From positions 1 through 49,306 of the forward strand of contig JAFULL010000084.1 of the NCBI GenBank assembly GCA_017473345.1: a DNA stretch of 49,306 nt, given 5' to 3'. Each line of letters opens with the position of its first letter. Position 1 is the stretch's first letter. A model generated the notes under the pieces. That model worked only from the letters and a program-made list of their open reading frames with translations, searched no databases and was not told the DNA's origin. Both the position numbers and the translations under genes were made by a program. This DNA is from Clostridia bacterium (GTDB lineage: Bacteria; Bacillota; Clostridia; Christensenellales; Aristaeellaceae). This document shows, piece by piece, positions 34,501 to 41,932 of the stretch.

Positions 34501-34770
34501 ATTTTCATCAGGAACAGCTGAATTGTTTGCAGCCATTACTTCGCTGATTACAAGGCCGTCATAGTGACTGGGCCCCACATGCCGCCCTGCCTGTTTGGGA
34601 AATATGACATACATGACCGCCAGCAGCGCAATGAACAAAAGCATCAGCGGCAAAACGCCCAGTGCTTTGTTTTTACGCTTTTGGGGCTTGTAATCCTTAC
34701 GGGTTCTGCGCGACACCGGTGTGGACGCATCGCTTCTCGTAGTGCGTTGCGGCGGAGTGTTGTAGTGCAT
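31576..34770 (-). CDS. Large surface protein: lamin-tail domains and CotH-type kinase
   Basis: 1064 residues. Basic cytoplasmic N-terminus, one membrane helix (about 37-57), then three lamin-tail domains (about 72-190, 232-345, 390-515; each starts with ISEV or INEV and a D-W/F-x-E-L-Y/K motif). A chitobiase C-terminal-like domain (about 540-622, YYTTDASIPTKENAT) and a CotH domain (about 625-1040) follow. CotH features are LRMGGNDGVWTRMADAF, NGVYWGHYNMRERVD and the WRWIFYDVDYGMF with Asp-x-Asp for metal. CotH of B. subtilis phosphorylates spore-coat proteins. With its membrane anchor this protein acts outside the cell. GGAGGGAG precedes the ATG. It neighbours the DUF4956-VTC pair. Its substrate is unknown. 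Confidence 0.88.
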   Translation of the reverse strand: MHYNTPPQRTTRSDASTPVSRRTRKDYKPQKRKNKALGVLPLMLLFIALLAVMYVIFPKQAGRHVGPSHYDGLVISEVMAANNSAVPDENGEFSDWLELYNGTGHDLEMEGVMLTNRTDRITFPFPRYTLKAGDRVVIFASDSYQLDPALPFHGKFKISSAGDHIYLYDPDMYLIDELATPTLTADSTYILSGIDEDGVRHYETSSYYSPGYDNTEDGFVAYRTANAIESGDLVINEVCPDPKLSIPDEDGEIVDWIELKNNTNQTISLTGYYLSDKENKPMKWCFPEGASIPAGGYYLVYCSGKDRMQQNGVPHTSFSLSAERESVVLSDNHGRLIDRVSVENVPEDYSYGRSDVGDWRLFDQTSPGQPNNAAGQARAEEIYRAYNPTGVIISEVAASNDTVALGPTAATTDFVELYNSSAETVDLSGYGLSDSLKRPRRWQFPEGTFIAPGEYKMIYLDAQPELSTVTDYHTNFKLTRAGGETISFCDPTGRVLDRMHLSLIPTDHSFGRTLGQSGSFYYDVPTPGQANGTGYYGYTRNPAFSLPGGEYKDTIQVEISVPENSVVYYTTDASIPTKENATVYEAGTVLELNRVTVLRARAFDTSGMLQPSETVTQTYLLNLYHAFPIVSLVTDPEELWNEEDGMLSIGGEIPADAKIRFKLTTGEYPNYRQYGKQARAGHVEYYGQDGTTILNQDCEFGLQGQYSLDIPQKTFKVRAKAKYGEKYFNAQLFEDLEFTEYKGFVLRMGGNDGVWTRMADAFQSQLIKRFNTITATPSTVIYQDWRPVVVYLNGVYWGHYNMRERVDRFFVAQHEGLSLEEADDMDLLEASGTINHGSNKEYNAMIKRVKASSPGENEEDLQYILDNVDVDNYFDYMAFEMFFGNSDPGNIRFYRLKQESAKWRWIFYDVDYGMFNSSFNSPKSYLKESGAGDQKINNTLIRKLLENDEMKHKFLARLGEIFQVFTTEFMTELFNEMAATLEPEMQLHFARWAEENDRRINFDSPLTPEGALTYWHKRLDFTRNVIKKRPTYFYEMVQEQFGLTDGQMIIYFGEKPEMPADAIL

Positions 34771-34840
34771 ATACTCCCTCCTTTCCTGCGTAAATCAATC
34801 CAAAGCTGCAAATGTATTCGTCAGACTGCAGCCAGACATT

Positions 34841-34868
34841 ATTATATCATATGCCCGCAAGCTTGCAA
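34841..34868 (-). promoter_or_regulatory. CotH gene promoter
   Basis: Minus strand: -35 TTGCAA (34863-34868), 16-base spacer, -10 TATAAT (34841-34846). Confidence 0.65.
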
Positions 34869-34882
34869 ACGACCAATTTGTA

Positions 34883-35941
34883 TCAGTTTGACTGTTTGTG
34901 CATCTCCAGTGCCTTGCGACCTTTGCGTACCGCGATCAGGCTTTCACCCACGGTAACCGCTGCACCGGCGATGAGGCTGAGATAATAGGTGAAGAAACGC
35001 CACAGCAAAAGCGCAACGAAGCAGTTGGCCTCAGGAAAGATACCACGAAACAGCATGGCGAAGCCGCCTTCCTGCGCACCGCTTGCACCCGGAAGCGGCG
35101 TATAGCTTGCCCCGATATAAAGAAGAATTCCCATCGTAACCAGGCTGCTTATATTCAAGCCCTGTAGCCCCAGCGCAAAATAGACAGCAACAATGACAGC
35201 CATTAAAGAAAACAACTGCAGCAATGCAATCAGACACTGAATCACCAGATCACGAGGTTTGCGAATGACCTGCTGCACACTTTCCAGAAAATTGCGGCAA
35301 TGATTCTCCCATTTCAAGCGGGACTCGTCCGGCGTTTTGCATATATGAAAACGCACACCAATACGGATTACACGTTCGATAACCCATCTTACCGCCCGCT
35401 GGCTGACAGCCATCATTATAACCATACCGATAGAAAAGAAATTGACAACATAACCAAGCAGAAAGAACCATGTACATCCAGGGGCATATTCCTGCACGAA
35501 CCCGGCATGGCTTATCCACATCACAGCGCCCGCGATCAGCAGCATCACCTGAAACACTACAAATTTGACTGCCATTCCTGACCCGCTGACGCCAATGGAT
35601 ATTCCATACTTGCTCAGGTAATACATTTCCATCGGCTGTCCGCCGGAAGCTCCCGGTGTGACGTTGCAGTAATAGATTCCAACAATGGCTGCATGAAGCG
35701 CCTGCAAAAAGCCGATCTTTTGTCCCTGTATTCTGACAAAATGATACATAGCCAACGCATTGGCAACAACATACAATGCCCAGCTCAATACACAAAGCAG
35801 CAGCCATGCCAGGGTTAAGTTGGAAAGCGCTGCAAGCATTTCCTCCAGTTCATTGCCGCGCAGCCCGACGACCAAAACAACGCCAAGTGTAAAGGCAAGG
35901 CAAAGGAAGCTGAAGATACGTTCAATCCTTTTCTTTTTCAT
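34883..35941 (-). CDS. Flippase-like membrane protein (UPF0104 / LPG-synthase TM region)
   Basis: 352 residues with about eight hydrophobic helices and the family pattern AIVGIYYCNVTPGASGGQPMEMYYLSKYG near residue 87 and PLPGASGAQEGGFAMLF near 280. The fold is that of the membrane part of MprF, which flips aminoacylated phosphatidylglycerol. The synthase half is missing, so it may move another lipid or be a partner of glycosyltransferases. GAGG lies 5 bases before the ATG. It follows the nitroreductase gene by 11 bases and lies upstream of the CotH gene on the same strand. Confidence 0.8.
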   Translation of the reverse strand: MKKKRIERIFSFLCLAFTLGVVLVVGLRGNELEEMLAALSNLTLAWLLLCVLSWALYVVANALAMYHFVRIQGQKIGFLQALHAAIVGIYYCNVTPGASGGQPMEMYYLSKYGISIGVSGSGMAVKFVVFQVMLLIAGAVMWISHAGFVQEYAPGCTWFFLLGYVVNFFSIGMVIMMAVSQRAVRWVIERVIRIGVRFHICKTPDESRLKWENHCRNFLESVQQVIRKPRDLVIQCLIALLQLFSLMAVIVAVYFALGLQGLNISSLVTMGILLYIGASYTPLPGASGAQEGGFAMLFRGIFPEANCFVALLLWRFFTYYLSLIAGAAVTVGESLIAVRKGRKALEMHKQSN

Positions 35942-35952
35942 TCACGCCTCTA

Positions 35953-36474
35953 TTATTCTGCCAAATAAATATAGTTATTCTTTCGCGGCCTTGCAGGCGG
36001 CTGCGGTCCGTCTGCATAACCCAGAATACAATGTCCTATACCCTCGTAATTTCCTTCGATTCCCAGATCACGCAGGATTGCTTTTCCCTCTTCCGTTTCA
36101 AATTCCTGCTTTGCCCGATGGATCCAGCAGCTGCCAATTCCCAGTTCATGCGCCGCCAGCATCAGATTACCCATTACAAGGCTTCCGTCATAAACATATG
36201 TGGGAACGTCACGATCAGCCAGCACGATCACCACCACCGGTGCCCCGTAAAACGGGTCGCTGTCGCTGCCCATGATCGCTGCATTCATCGCTGAAAGTCT
36301 GTCGCGCAGTTCACGGTTTGTTACGGCAATCATGATGGGAGACTGTCTGTTCATACCCGTGGCAGCATAGGTACCTGCCAGCAGAATTTTTTCAAGAATC
36401 GCCTTCGGAATCATATCAGGCTTATACTTTCGTACGCTTCTCCTCTGAATCATGGCTTCCATCGCATTGTTCAT
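35953..36474 (-). CDS. Nitroreductase-family flavoprotein
   Basis: 173 residues: N-terminal MIQRRSVRKYKPDMIPKAILEKIL with the FMN-binding Arg-Arg-Ser-x-Arg, the middle GAPVVVIVLADRD, and the C-terminal ELGIGSCWIHRAKQEF plus LGYADGPQPPARPRK. Enzymes of this family use FMN and NAD(P)H to reduce quinones, nitro compounds or flavins; the substrate cannot be told. The ATG at 36474 has GAGGG upstream and a fine promoter at 36508-36536 behind it. The frame continues upstream for 38 codons across that promoter, so the longer form is rejected. Confidence 0.9.
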   Translation of the reverse strand: MNNAMEAMIQRRSVRKYKPDMIPKAILEKILLAGTYAATGMNRQSPIMIAVTNRELRDRLSAMNAAIMGSDSDPFYGAPVVVIVLADRDVPTYVYDGSLVMGNLMLAAHELGIGSCWIHRAKQEFETEEGKAILRDLGIEGNYEGIGHCILGYADGPQPPARPRKNNYIYLAE

Positions 36475-36507
36475 CGTGTATCCCTCTTTTCTGTTCAGGA
36501 TATACAC

Positions 36508-36536
36508 AGTATACCATTCTGTATTTTTTTGTTCAA
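36508..36536 (-). promoter_or_regulatory. Nitroreductase promoter
   Basis: Minus strand: -35 TTGAAC (36531-36536), 17-base spacer, -10 TATACT (36508-36513). Confidence 0.75.
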
Positions 36537-36587
36537 GGGACTCTCTGTTCAGAACAAAGCAGCGTCCGCAGAAACGCCGCTTTTCCA

Positions 36588-38417
36588 TTATTCAACTGTA
36601 ACGCTTTTAGCAAGGTTGCGGGGCTGATCAACATCGCAGCCCCGCGCCACAGCCATGCAATAGGCAAACATTTGCAAAGGAATAGCTGCCAAAAGCACAG
36701 CTGATATCTCGTCCATATCCGGAATAACGATTCTTTCTGTATTTAGCTCAGCCAATTGCTGTAATACAGACTTGGTGCAAACGGCCACAACCTTTGCGCC
36801 GCGCGACAAAGCTTCCTGCAGGTTGTTTATCGTCTTTTCAGCCAGCCTTTTCTGTGTAAGCACTGCAACAACAAGCTGTCCGTCTTCCAGAAGCGCCAGC
36901 GGGCCATGTTTCAGTTCGCCAGCCGCATATGCCTCGCTGAAAATGTAGCTTACCTCTTTCAGCTTCAGCGCGGCCTCCATGGAAAGCGCCCAGTCTTTTT
37001 CTCTTCCGATAAAGAAAACATGTTTTTTCTGGTAGAGTTTGTCGCACAGGCGCTGGATCTGATCAAATGCTCCCAATGTCTCCTCCGCCTTTTGGGGCAA
37101 TTGTTCAAGCGACTCACGCAACTGGTGCGCTCTTTGTGTATCCAGCCGCCCACGCATCTGTCCAAGTGTTACAGCAATCATAAGCATCAATACCGCCTGG
37201 GTCAGATAGGCTTTCGTACTGGCAACAGCAATTTCCGGCCCCGCATATGTATAGAGTGTATTGCTTTTCCCCGCCTCCCGCGCAATGCTTGAACCAACTG
37301 CGTTGCATATGGCCAAAACCGAAATGCCCTTTTGCTTTGCCCTTCGCAGAGCCGCAAGCGTATCGGCTGTTTCACCGCTTTGAGACACAGCAATAAACAG
37401 TTCGTTCTCATCAAATATCAAATGACGGTATCTGTACTCGCTTGCTATTTCTGCATTTACCGGAATATGAGCCAGTTCTTCAATAAAATATTTACCCATA
37501 ACAGCGGCATGGTAAGCCGTTCCGCAGGCAGCGATCGTGATTTTGCTGATTTTTCCTGCATTCTCTTGTGAAAATGGAAACCACGAAAAATCCCCCTGCA
37601 CGTTTCTGGAAGCAATGGTTTTTTGCAGCGCTTCAGGCTGTTCAAAAATCTCCTTGAGCATATAGTGCGGATATCCGCCCTTCTGCGCATCTGAAAGGTT
37701 CCAGTCAACTCGAACGAAATGCTGTTCAATTTCATTGCCGTAAACATCGAAAAGTTTGACGCCTGTTCTGCTCAGAACAGCCATTTCCTTATCTTTCAGA
37801 AAAAGAACATTGCGCGTATGACTGAGCATGGCCGTAACGTCGGAAGCAGCAAACCCTTCACCGTTGCAAAAGCCCATAACCAACGGGTTGTCATTGCGAA
37901 CGCAATACAGCGCATCCGGTTCGCGGCTGCAAAGCACCACAAGCGCATAACTGCCTTCTAGCATTCCGATTGCTTTTTGAAGCGTATGCAGCATATTGCC
38001 ATCATACAAATGGTGCAGCAAATGAGCTATGACCTCTGTGTCTGTCTGACTCACAAAAACCTCGCCATACTGCTCCAGATATTGTCTGAGCTGTATGTGA
38101 TTCTCTATGATTCCATTGTGAACAACTGCAATTTCCCCCTGGACATCTGTGTGGGGATGTGCGTTTTGATCACTGGGTTCGCCATGCGTTGCCCACCTGG
38201 TATGACCTATGCCAATTTTTCCAGCCAGAGGCTGCTTGTCAACCATTTCTTTCAGGCGTTCGACTTTTCCTTTTGTTTTGCAAACCCCGATCTTTTGCGC
38301 CTGATCCATAACAGCAATCCCGGCACTGTCATATCCCCGATAGGACAGGCGCTCAAGTCCTTCCACAAGAAGCGGGCCAGCCTGCCTGCTGCCAATGTAA
38401 CCTACAATGCCGCACAT
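36588..38417 (-). CDS. glmS: Glutamine-fructose-6-phosphate aminotransferase
   Basis: 609 residues. The N-terminal glutaminase opens with Cys at position 2 (MCGIVGYIG), the nucleophile, and has HTRWATHGEPSDQNAHPH. Two SIS domains follow, with AACGTAYHAAVMGKYF, SQSGETADTLAAL, and a C-terminal end RNLAKSVTVE. It makes glucosamine-6-phosphate, the first step to peptidoglycan amino sugars. The ATG at 38417 begins only 16 bases after the M23 peptidase gene, with a G-rich ribosome-binding site, so it is read with spoIID. There is no space for the glmS ribozyme that controls this gene in many Firmicutes. Confidence 0.95.
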   Translation of the reverse strand: MCGIVGYIGSRQAGPLLVEGLERLSYRGYDSAGIAVMDQAQKIGVCKTKGKVERLKEMVDKQPLAGKIGIGHTRWATHGEPSDQNAHPHTDVQGEIAVVHNGIIENHIQLRQYLEQYGEVFVSQTDTEVIAHLLHHLYDGNMLHTLQKAIGMLEGSYALVVLCSREPDALYCVRNDNPLVMGFCNGEGFAASDVTAMLSHTRNVLFLKDKEMAVLSRTGVKLFDVYGNEIEQHFVRVDWNLSDAQKGGYPHYMLKEIFEQPEALQKTIASRNVQGDFSWFPFSQENAGKISKITIAACGTAYHAAVMGKYFIEELAHIPVNAEIASEYRYRHLIFDENELFIAVSQSGETADTLAALRRAKQKGISVLAICNAVGSSIAREAGKSNTLYTYAGPEIAVASTKAYLTQAVLMLMIAVTLGQMRGRLDTQRAHQLRESLEQLPQKAEETLGAFDQIQRLCDKLYQKKHVFFIGREKDWALSMEAALKLKEVSYIFSEAYAAGELKHGPLALLEDGQLVVAVLTQKRLAEKTINNLQEALSRGAKVVAVCTKSVLQQLAELNTERIVIPDMDEISAVLLAAIPLQMFAYCMAVARGCDVDQPRNLAKSVTVE

Positions 38418-38433
38418 TGTATCTTTCCCCCCC

Positions 38434-39129
38434 TTACTGAACAATTCCCAGAAAGACTTTTACCGGATCAACAGAGCTTTCATTTCGCCACACTTCAAAA
38501 TGCAGATGCGGCGGTGCATCTGTTTCAGCAAGCACGCCGTTGCCTGCATGTCCAAGCGTCTGCCCCTGAACAACCAAATCGCCAGCACGAACATAGCTTG
38601 CATCGCTTAGGCCTGCATAAACCGTTTCAAATCCGTATTCGTGTTTCAGACGTATGCACAAACCCTTTTCACCATCCTGCCAAACATTCAGTACTCTGCC
38701 GGATGCACAGGCTTTTACAGGCGTACCATATTCCACCTTAAAGTCGATTCCCGGGTGAATACGCCAGTATTTCGCCTGTGAAAAAAGCTGCGGTTCATCT
38801 GCTGAATAATCGCGTATGATGGTCCCTTCAACAGGTTGTGTGAAACTGTAGGGCTGTTGCGTTGGAACAGCAGTACTTTGGGCACCAACGCTTGAAATCA
38901 GCGCCTGTGCTTCGCGCAGTGTCTGATCATGTTTGGTTGTAGCTGTCAGACTACTCTCCGTTGAATAGAGCACATGTCCTTCCGGTTGGTGGAAAGTGTA
39001 TATTGCACTGCCCGCAATGACTGTTACACATACGGCCAGCACCACATAAAAGCCCTGTTTTTCCATCAACCTGTCATATCGATCATAAAGCCTCTTGAGT
39101 TTCTGCCAAAACAGGCTGCTTTGCTGCAT
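38434..39129 (-). CDS. SpoIIQ-like M23 endopeptidase
   Basis: 231 residues. Short cytoplasmic N-terminus, one membrane helix (about 26-44), a linker and a LytM/M23 domain (about 105-228). The zinc ligands are complete: His-x3-Asp in HPGIDFKVEYG and His-x-His in PPHLHFEVW. In clostridia SpoIIQ keeps these residues, while B. subtilis SpoIIQ has lost one. SpoIIQ acts during engulfment, joining SpoIIIAH across the forespore septum. The ATG at 39129 is 7 bases after GGAGG and lies within the end of spoIID (47-base overlap). Being next to spoIID supports the assignment. Confidence 0.87.
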   Translation of the reverse strand: MQQSSLFWQKLKRLYDRYDRLMEKQGFYVVLAVCVTVIAGSAIYTFHQPEGHVLYSTESSLTATTKHDQTLREAQALISSVGAQSTAVPTQQPYSFTQPVEGTIIRDYSADEPQLFSQAKYWRIHPGIDFKVEYGTPVKACASGRVLNVWQDGEKGLCIRLKHEYGFETVYAGLSDASYVRAGDLVVQGQTLGHAGNGVLAETDAPPHLHFEVWRNESSVDPVKVFLGIVQ

Positions 39130-40267
39130 TGTCATCCCTCCGCAAATAGCCTGTCCTTTGCAGAAAAATTTCATTCATTTCATTTTCGATTGTCACACCC
39201 GGGAAATAATGAAGCAATATATCCTCAAAAGATCTTCCATTACCCGCCATCGCATTGGCGCCAGCCTGACTCATCCCAACTCCGTGGCCATATCCCTGCT
39301 GATGAAAGGTTATTCCTTTTTCATCGCATGATAGGCTGAACCAAGTGCTTCGCAGACCCAGCAGTGCGCGAAGCACTGTTGCCTCCACTTCTCTGCCCGC
39401 AATCTGAACAGTATGCACGCGTCCTGTTTCCGTATAGGATCCCACAGAAAAAGTTCGTCGTATATCCTGAGGCTCTACCGTCCCCAGCAACCCGCTCAGC
39501 TTTTCAGCCATTTCTTCAAACGTATAGGCCGCATCCTGACGGAATCCCGCCGCCTGTTCTTCACCTCTGCTTTCAACACTTACCAGATAAGGAAGTGCCT
39601 GTGAAAAAACAGTTTGTGCATTTTCCGTGCGCCCTCCACTGATTGCATGATAAACAACCGTAATGGGTTGCTTCTGGTAGCTGAGCCAGCAGTTTCTTGT
39701 TTGTTCCTCCGCCGCCAAAACACGATCCCGATAGACGGTATAGCTGTCACCCCACCGTTCACGACAGGATGCAGGTGAAGCATACGCCTGACAATGTGTG
39801 CTGTCAGTACATATATCTGCCCCTTCATGGGCAGAGCAGCCATCCTGCATCATTTGTTTCATAACGCGTGTGCGCGCAGCTACAGCCTGAGCCTTAAGCG
39901 CTTCCATGTGATAGGCTGCCGGCATTTCTGCAGCGACAACGCCACATACATATCCTGCCATGGTCATTTTTACAACCCGGTTTTCCTCTGCCAGAAAAAC
40001 ATTAACCCAAACAGGCTCCTTACCATCGTCAGCATTCACAAGAGAAACTTCCGTCTTTTCTTTTTCGAACAACTCCGATAAGTGTACGGGAATCCATTGC
40101 AGCAGTACGCGCTGCAGCCTTGAAGGCAACAGAATTCGTGCCTGCCAGAATGGTGTTTGCAGATCCTGAAATTCTTTTACATTGACGGGAGCCCCTATCA
40201 TTCGCCATACGATGGCAAGGACCAGCACCAGTATACAGAACCATGTATGCAAACGGCCTTTTCTCAT
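39083..40267 (-). CDS. spoIID: Stage II sporulation protein D (SpoIID)
   Basis: 394 residues. Membrane anchor near the N-terminus (about 8-26), then the SpoIID domain with VCGVVAAEMPAAYHMEALKAQAVAARTRV (catalytic Glu in AAEMP), a Cys-containing loop ending in HCQAYAS, YHAISGGRTENA, and the C-terminal HGVGMSQAGANAMA. SpoIID is a lytic transglycosylase needed for engulfment of the forespore. The ATG at 40267 is 8 bases after GGGAGG; a TTG two codons earlier is the alternative. It heads the unit spoIID-M23-glmS and diverges from the carboxypeptidase gene. Confidence 0.93.
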   Translation of the reverse strand: MRKGRLHTWFCILVLVLAIVWRMIGAPVNVKEFQDLQTPFWQARILLPSRLQRVLLQWIPVHLSELFEKEKTEVSLVNADDGKEPVWVNVFLAEENRVVKMTMAGYVCGVVAAEMPAAYHMEALKAQAVAARTRVMKQMMQDGCSAHEGADICTDSTHCQAYASPASCRERWGDSYTVYRDRVLAAEEQTRNCWLSYQKQPITVVYHAISGGRTENAQTVFSQALPYLVSVESRGEEQAAGFRQDAAYTFEEMAEKLSGLLGTVEPQDIRRTFSVGSYTETGRVHTVQIAGREVEATVLRALLGLRSTWFSLSCDEKGITFHQQGYGHGVGMSQAGANAMAGNGRSFEDILLHYFPGVTIENEMNEIFLQRTGYLRRDDNAAKQPVLAETQEAL

Positions 40268-40377
40268 TGTCAATCCCTCCCGCGTATCTTATGCGTATTT
40301 CTTTTTGCAAAGAACGGGAAGATTTTGCCTTTTTGTTTCGTTCTATTAGCAGATCAACGAAAGGAGATCGTCGTTTG

Positions 40378-41724
40378 ATGGCAAAACGAATGCTTTGTTT
40401 GCTGCTTTTGTTCATTTTTCTGCCGGTATCTGTTATGGCAGAATACGAAACCTTGACTTCAGGCAATACTGGCGAGCAGGTCAGGCAAATGCAGCAACGC
40501 CTGCGTGAACTTGCCCTGCTCAGTGGCAAGGCCGACGGGATTTATGGAAAACAGACTGCGGCAGCTGTGACGGAAGCGCAGCGGCTGCTGATCAGGGCTG
40601 GTTATGTTGTTGAACAGACCGGCATTGCTGATCCCAATACATTGGCACTTCTTTTTGATTCCTCCGCAGAAGCCTCGCTGAAAACCCTGTCTCCCGGAAG
40701 CAAGGGCACCAGGGTCCGTGAACTGCAGAATCGGTTGATTGAACTGAACTTTTCCAAAGACACTGCCGATGGTGCTTATGGAAGCAAAACAAAAGAAGCG
40801 GTCGTCCGCTTCCAGCAAACCATGACCGAGCTCGGCGTTGAAGACTTGGCAGCAGACGGAATTGTTACGCCAGATGTGTGGCGGGTTCTGATGAGCGATC
40901 TCAGCCAGTATGGTTATCTGGCGCCGGTTGACTATGATTCGTCTTTGCCTGAATGGCTCATTCCTGAAATGCTCTATGCCAAAAGCTGCATTCTGATCGA
41001 CGCGCCAACCGGCGAAGTTCTTTTCGAAAAGGATGCCGATACCATTCTTTTTCCGGCAAGTACCACCAAAATCATGACGCTTCTTCTTGCACTGGAAGCT
41101 GGTCATCTGGATGAAACCATCATCATTCCCCAAAGCGCCGCCGACGTTGCAGCAGACAGTTCTCTTGTTCCTGTATATCCCGGAGAACAAATGCAAATGT
41201 ACGATCTGCTTCATGGGCTGATGATCCGTTCTGGCAACGATGCTGCCAATGCAGTGGCTGAACTGACATGCGGCAGTCAGGAAGCTTTTGTGCAGCGAAT
41301 GAATCAGCGTGCCGGGGAACTGGGTATGCTGAACACTCATTTTGTCAACCCACATGGCTATCATGATGAAAATCATTATTCAACCGCACGGGATCTTGCC
41401 ACTTTGACACGTTATGGTCTTACAGATCCACAGTTCTGCCGCATTGTCACCTGTCTTGAATACACGCTTCCCGCCACTGAAAAACGCGGTCCTCTGACAC
41501 TTCAAAATACAAACGAAATTTTTGATCCATTCTCAGAATATTATATTGATGGCGCTGCAGGCGTCAAAAGCGGATACACCTCCCATGCAGGTTTTTGTTA
41601 CGTGGGTGCTGTTCAGCGCGACGGCCGCACCTTCATCGCTGTCATACTGGGCGTTCCCGGCCGTAACCGAGGATGGCTTGACCTGAAGAAACTGTTTGAC
41701 TATGGTTTTGCAATCGCCCCATAA
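40378..41724 (+). CDS. D-alanyl-D-alanine carboxypeptidase with two N-terminal peptidoglycan-binding domains
   Basis: 448 residues. Signal peptide (about 1-21, ending SVMA), two PG_binding_1 repeats (about 28-95 and 103-180, each with GxxGxxVRxxQxRL and DGIYG/DGAYG), then an S11 peptidase domain (about 200-448). The active-site motifs are SxxK in PASTTKIM, SGN in RSGNDAAN and KSG in VKSGYTSHAG (in place of KTG, a known variant). It trims the terminal D-Ala from peptidoglycan stems. DacF has this catalytic domain, but tandem N-terminal binding domains are uncommon. AAAGGAG precedes the ATG at 40378. Divergent from spoIID, which suggests a role in sporulation. Confidence 0.9.
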   Translation: MAKRMLCLLLLFIFLPVSVMAEYETLTSGNTGEQVRQMQQRLRELALLSGKADGIYGKQTAAAVTEAQRLLIRAGYVVEQTGIADPNTLALLFDSSAEASLKTLSPGSKGTRVRELQNRLIELNFSKDTADGAYGSKTKEAVVRFQQTMTELGVEDLAADGIVTPDVWRVLMSDLSQYGYLAPVDYDSSLPEWLIPEMLYAKSCILIDAPTGEVLFEKDADTILFPASTTKIMTLLLALEAGHLDETIIIPQSAADVAADSSLVPVYPGEQMQMYDLLHGLMIRSGNDAANAVAELTCGSQEAFVQRMNQRAGELGMLNTHFVNPHGYHDENHYSTARDLATLTRYGLTDPQFCRIVTCLEYTLPATEKRGPLTLQNTNEIFDPFSEYYIDGAAGVKSGYTSHAGFCYVGAVQRDGRTFIAVILGVPGRNRGWLDLKKLFDYGFAIAP

Positions 41725-41932
41725 GAAAAAGCGCTCGTTGCAGCAATGTCATTACAGAGTAGCTTAACGTTCTTATCTTAATCCTTTTTCTGGCAGATCT
41801 CTATCTGTCTTTTTGTCGTACACAAAAAAGAGAAGATGATTCTCCTTTCGTTAAATCATCTTCTCTTGGGACTGCTTTTTCTCTATCGCTTTCTTAACTA
41901 AGTGACATTGCGTTTGCAGAGCGCTTTTTCTT
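41723..41932. terminator. Bidirectional terminator split by a MITE
   Basis: The arms AAGAAAAAGCGCTC (41723-41736) and GAGCGCTTTTTCTT (41919-41932) are perfect 14-base complements and contain or touch the stop codons of the converging genes. Between them lies the 167-bp element. Removing the element and one target duplicate restores a hairpin with a 6-base loop. As it stands the loop is 182 bases, so the old terminator should work poorly. Confidence 0.8.
41744..41910 (+). mobile_element. MITE: internally deleted copy of the left-edge IS
   Basis: 167 bp with 8-base inverted ends CAATGTCA (41744-41751) and TGACATTG (41903-41910). From 41753 on it matches 96-253 in 158 bases with four substitutions, including the transposase stop codon, but nothing of the gene before its last few codons. 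It is flanked by CGTTGCAG (41736-41743) and CGTTTGCAG (41911-41919), an 8- to 9-bp target duplication with a one-base difference. Copies of both IS-end terminators (41792-41814 plus; 41823-41867 minus) are kept. It encodes no protein and could only move with a transposase supplied by a full IS. Confidence 0.88.

Noticed and set aside
36475..36588. N-terminal extension of the nitroreductase
   Set aside because: The stretch contains a full promoter and the ATG at 36474 has a ribosome-binding site; the extension is not nitroreductase-like.
38400..38440. glmS ribozyme
   Set aside because: Only 16 bases separate glmS from the preceding gene; the ribozyme needs well over 100.
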